A DNA stretch of 7,168 bases. Origin: Pseudomonadota bacterium. Its GTDB lineage: Bacteria; Pseudomonadota; Gammaproteobacteria; Burkholderiales; Burkholderiaceae_D. This document shows, one piece after another, positions 6,003 through 7,168 of this stretch; the first letter of the stretch is position 1; each line of letters starts with the position of its first letter. The stretch lies in NCBI GenBank assembly GCA_023435945.1, contig JAEZLB010000358.1:1-7168 (forward strand), written 5' to 3'. The notes beneath the pieces were generated by a model. It saw nothing but the letters and a program-made list of their open reading frames with translations. It was not told the origin of the DNA and did not search any database. The translations under genes were made by a program, and so were the position numbers.

Positions 6003-6990
6003 AGCTATTTCCTCCGGATTTAGAGTCAGTGGGCAAAGTGGATTTGGTGCTTCCTCCAGGGGAGTCGGTAGGGCGTCCCGGCTGAGGCTTGCCATCTGAG
6101 GACACCGCTGGTTGCGCACTGCCAGGCAATTCGACTCCGGAGGCCCTGGATCCACTCATGCCGGAAGGATTGCTACCGGCCTGGGAAGGCCGGTAAATGC
6201 CGGTAATTTCCGGACCTGCCACGTTCGTTCCGGCACCCCACTGCCCACCCAGCGTACCGGACGACTCGTCGTCTTGCGCCAGGCTGTGCTCTTCCTTACC
6301 CAGGGGGGGGGTGCGGTTACGGCCGATATTTTCGTCGCGCTCACCCTCTCCCATCTCGTTTCGCCATGAATACTCGTCCTGTGTGCCCTCTCCCATGTGC
6401 GAAGCTCCGCGGCTCTCGCGGCGCTGCCTGCCATAGCTGCGACCGTGTTCATAGTCATGGGAGGACCGTTCAGCTGAACTTTTCATAAAACGGGATGCGA
6501 CAAATCCGGCTGCCAAAGCACCGGCAAAGAAAGCCAGCGGGGAGCGGCGGCTAAAATCCTCCACATCGCGTATCAGGCTGTTGACGTCCCGGTTACGCAA
6601 CTGATGTCCCAGGGATTCAATCTGCTCGGCCAGCATGCTGACGTAATGGCCGGATTGCGACTGACCTTCCTGCTGAAGGCGATCCGCTGCACTACGCATG
6701 GCGCCGCTGACAGAATCCACTTGATGGGCAACATTGTCCTTGCGCTGATTAAGTGCTGATTTCCCCTGCTCGGCGGCTTGCGAAGCCCACCCCTTAGCTT
6801 GCTCCTTGGCATTGTCCGCCATTTGGGAAGCGCTACGCTGCAGGGATTGATTTCCTGGTGAACTGCCGGGACTATCGCTCGCAGAAGAAAGCTGTTGCGA
6901 ACCGCCACCACCGCCCGGCATAACAGGCTCTCCCGTTCTCTGGCCGCTGCCGGCCTTGGTGACACCCCTGTCTTTATCGTGATCTACCAT
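5989..6990 (-). CDS. Low-complexity single-TM protein with amphipathic helical region, first gene of the operon
   Basis: A 333-residue hydrophilic protein of no well-characterised family. It resembles proteins sometimes annotated as nutrient deprivation-induced, from memory only. Residues 1-55 are a Gly/Ser/Gln-rich disordered leader. Residues 56-110 form an Ala/Gln/Lys/Glu-rich helix with rough 11-residue spacing (AKEQAKGWASQ, AAEQGKSALNQ). The part 115-150 includes AEQIESLGHQLRNRDVNSLI. One hydrophobic glycine-containing segment follows (RRSPLAFFAGALAAGFVASRFMKSS, 148-172). Residues 173-333 are a charged, then Pro/Gly/Ser-rich disordered tail containing a 14-residue duplication. Such a protein probably anchors in the inner membrane; a stress role is inferred only from helix type and neighbours. 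The start at 6988-6990 is chosen because AAAGGAGT lies 7 nt upstream; the ATG at 6994-6996 is too close to it. The stop TAG overlaps the DUF1469 start region by 14 nt. Confidence 0.85.
   Translation of the reverse strand: MVDHDKDRGVTKAGSGQRTGEPVMPGGGGGSQQLSSASDSPGSSPGNQSLQRSASQMADNAKEQAKGWASQAAEQGKSALNQRKDNVAHQVDSVSGAMRSAADRLQQEGQSQSGHYVSMLAEQIESLGHQLRNRDVNSLIRDVEDFSRRSPLAFFAGALAAGFVASRFMKSSAERSSHDYEHGRSYGRQRRESRGASHMGEGTQDEYSWRNEMGEGERDENIGRNRTPPLGKEEHSLAQDDESSGTLGGQWGAGTNVAGPEITGIYRPSQAGSNPSGMSGSRASGVELPGSAQPAVSSDGKPQPGRPTDSPGGSTKSTLPTDSKSGGNSYGKR
6008..6015 (-). promoter_or_regulatory. Ribosome binding site of the DUF1469 gene
   Basis: GGAGGAAA on the minus strand, 5 nt before the ATG at 6002-6000. 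It is also the coding sequence for GGN near the C-terminus of the upstream protein, so both genes share these bases. Confidence 0.8.
6303..6311. repeat. Nine-G homopolymer inside the first operon gene
   Basis: A run of nine G on the plus strand (nine C in the coding sense) encodes the TPP of NRTPPLG. As written it keeps the frame open to the expected stop at 5989. One base more or less would shift the tail into another frame. Confidence 0.8.
6313..6396 (-). repeat. Two tandem 14-residue units in the first operon protein
   Basis: Residues 199-212 (MGEGTQDEYSWRNE) and 213-226 (MGEGERDENIGRNR) share M-G-E-G, D-E and R-N in register, with a 42-nt period. The unit starts are nearly identical in DNA (ATGGGAGAGGG in each). 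This looks like an old in-frame duplication in a disordered tail. Confidence 0.65.
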
Positions 6991-7146
6991 CGCCATCACT
7001 CCTTTAAAATGAAAGGGCCACACGTCGCATCAACGCCACTCGCCGGCATTTCCGAAAACCTGCTCTGGGTGGCCCAGCGCTGGCACGCTGACATGCTTAA
7101 ATGCATAATGATTTTTTAGAATACAGATAAGAGTTTTAGTTCTCGT
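6991..7146 (-). promoter_or_regulatory. Upstream region of the three-gene operon, promoter expected
   Basis: About 155 bp lie before the first operon gene. The part 7090-7140 is A+T rich, unlike the coding DNA around it, and includes an A/T run at 7108-7122; a promoter firing towards the operon is expected here. I could not find a -35/-10 pair with proper spacing. A 10-bp palindrome CCAGCGCTGG lies at 7074-7083. Confidence 0.35.
6998..7005 (-). promoter_or_regulatory. Ribosome binding site of the first operon gene
   Basis: AAAGGAGT on the minus strand, 7 nt before the ATG at 6990-6988. This spacing favours that ATG over the two in-frame upstream starts at 6996 and 7023. Confidence 0.75.
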
Positions 7147-7168
7147 GGGGGGGGGGGGGGGGGGGGGG
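7147..7168. repeat. Run of 22 G at the window end
   Basis: The last 22 bases are all G and may continue beyond the window. A tract of this length is rare in bacterial chromosomes and is most easily explained as a sequencing or assembly artefact at a contig end, though a repeat tract upstream of the operon cannot be excluded. Confidence 0.9.

Noticed and set aside
5226..6023. A 265-residue plus-strand open frame opposite the DUF3618 and DUF1469 genes.
   Set aside because: It overlaps two recognised genes that have good ribosome binding sites and membrane segments, and its own product is Cys/His/Arg-rich without a family pattern.

Overview
The window looks like chromosomal DNA from a Gram-negative proteobacterium, most likely a betaproteobacterium. 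This rests on a bacteriophytochrome kinase with a response regulator, remnants of an assimilatory NirB/NirD nitrite reductase, and a DUF1469/DUF3618 envelope gene cassette. The base composition is moderately G+C rich. No tRNA, rRNA, CRISPR array, transposase or phage gene is visible. The exact genus cannot be read from the sequence.

Layout. (1) Positions 1-304 hold the 3' end of a plus-strand gene with a C-terminal receiver domain, probably a hybrid histidine kinase. It is cut by an in-frame TAG at 221-223, although recognisable receiver sequence continues in the same frame to a TGA at 302-304. (2) A convergent gap holds an 11-bp-arm hairpin (319-357). (3) Positions 395-3107 on the minus strand hold a bacteriophytochrome histidine kinase and its single-domain response regulator, overlapping by 26 nt: a red/far-red light two-component system. 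(4) Positions 3108-3749 are a long divergent intergenic region without a convincing gene. (5) Positions 3750-4367 on the plus strand hold a decayed nitrite reductase locus. The first 154 codons of nirB run into a TAG, and the same frame then continues directly as the C-terminal third of nirD, so the middle of the nirBD operon is missing. A bidirectional terminator follows (4389-4418). (6) Positions 4453-6990 on the minus strand hold a tightly overlapping three-gene operon. In transcription order these are a low-complexity single-TM protein with an amphipathic helical region, a two-TM YqjE-like DUF1469 protein, and a DUF3618 protein with two TM segments and a run of 11-residue repeats resembling LEA/apolipoprotein helices. 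(7) Positions 6991-7146 are the upstream region of that operon, and 7147-7168 are an uninterrupted run of 22 G.

How the genes work together. The phytochrome and regulator should form a light-responsive phosphorelay; its output is unknown because the regulator has no DNA-binding or enzymatic domain. The three-gene operon probably encodes inner-membrane-associated stress or envelope proteins that are made together through translational coupling. The nitrite reductase locus cannot make a working enzyme. Points worth a second look are the nirB-nirD deletion scar, the TAG inside the receiver domain, the 11-mer repeat array, the local repeats and homopolymer in the first operon gene, and the poly-G end.
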